Source of the DNA: Saururus chinensis
Taxonomy: Eukaryota > Streptophyta > Magnoliopsida > Piperales > Saururaceae
Reading direction: 5' to 3'
Assembly (NCBI GenBank): GCA_035235625.1
Contig: CP141141.1
Location: 11,529,968-11,593,967, forward strand
DNA length: 64,000 bases
In this document: piece after piece, positions 63,880 through 64,000 of the stretch
How positions within the stretch are numbered: position 1 is the first letter of the stretch
How the letters are laid out: the number at the start of each line of letters is the position of its first letter
Translations under genes and position numbers: made by a program
Notes under the pieces: model-generated
What the model saw: only the letters and a program-made list of their open reading frames with translations
What the model was told of the DNA's origin: nothing
The model's database searches: none

Positions 63880-64000
63880 TAACTCCTTATGTCATTACTT
63901 CTGGATAGCTCAGCGAAGTAAGCGTTCCTAACTGTGAGTTATAATGTATGTTTACATAATGCATATGCTTCTTAGTTAGTTACTTAAAGAGGCTGAATAA
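63880..64000 (+). mobile_element. Edge of another family L LTR copy
   Basis: TTACATAATGCATATGCTTCTTAGTTAGTTA with AGAGGCT.AATAA matches LTR C at 60250-60310. The copy runs off the window, so only about 120 bp are visible. Confidence 0.6.

Overview
This is a nuclear plant window of repeat-rich DNA. The coding exons are interrupted by GT..AG introns, and plant-specific gene families and plant-type transposons (solo LTRs, CACTA, hAT, Harbinger and Stowaway elements, a TRIM) are present. I read it as an angiosperm, perhaps a monocot, because the first exon of MURE is GC-rich at its 5' end and the rest is AT-rich. That lineage call is weak. There are no bacterial-style operons, CRISPR arrays or RNA genes that I can support.

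Three genes are supported. (1) MURE, + strand, 5324-10036, five exons, 768 aa: a complete plastid MurE-like protein. (2) A USP + coiled-coil + kinase + U-box gene (PUB33 type), + strand, 17461-29374, nine exons over 12 kb. Its introns are full of small transposons. The expected start codon reads GTG, and the U-box has a frameshift leading to an early TGA, so it may be a recent pseudogene or a truncated allele. (3) A complete single-exon CC-NBS-LRR (RPM1-like) gene, - strand, 43876-46575, 899 aa.

Layout. 1-5025 is LTR-type DNA, including a putative 3.3 kb solo LTR that ends about 300 bp before the MURE start codon. 5.3-10 kb is MURE. 10-17 kb is AT-rich intergenic DNA with several MITEs. 17-29.5 kb is the U-box kinase gene. 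30-42 kb is transposon territory: a Harbinger-type element with TAA duplications, and a CACTA-like element (34395-41730, AAC duplications). That CACTA element contains a long inverted repeat, which was itself split by a 2.16 kb solo LTR. 42.6-43.1 kb is a compact TRIM with three LTRs. 43.9-46.6 kb is the NLR.

49-64 kb is nested repeats. They include a CACTA-like terminus with long GA and CT tracts; an old LTR split by a hAT-like element, which is in turn split by another solo LTR; and a second pair of nested solo LTRs with perfect GATAT duplications. The window ends in a long (AT)n(GAT)n microsatellite and the edge of another LTR copy.

The three genes do not form a functional unit. MURE serves plastid development, while the other two families are linked to ubiquitin/kinase signalling and to immunity. 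I found no convincing new biological system. The most unusual items are the double lesion in the U-box kinase, the split long inverted repeat, the three-LTR TRIM and the nested transposon histories.
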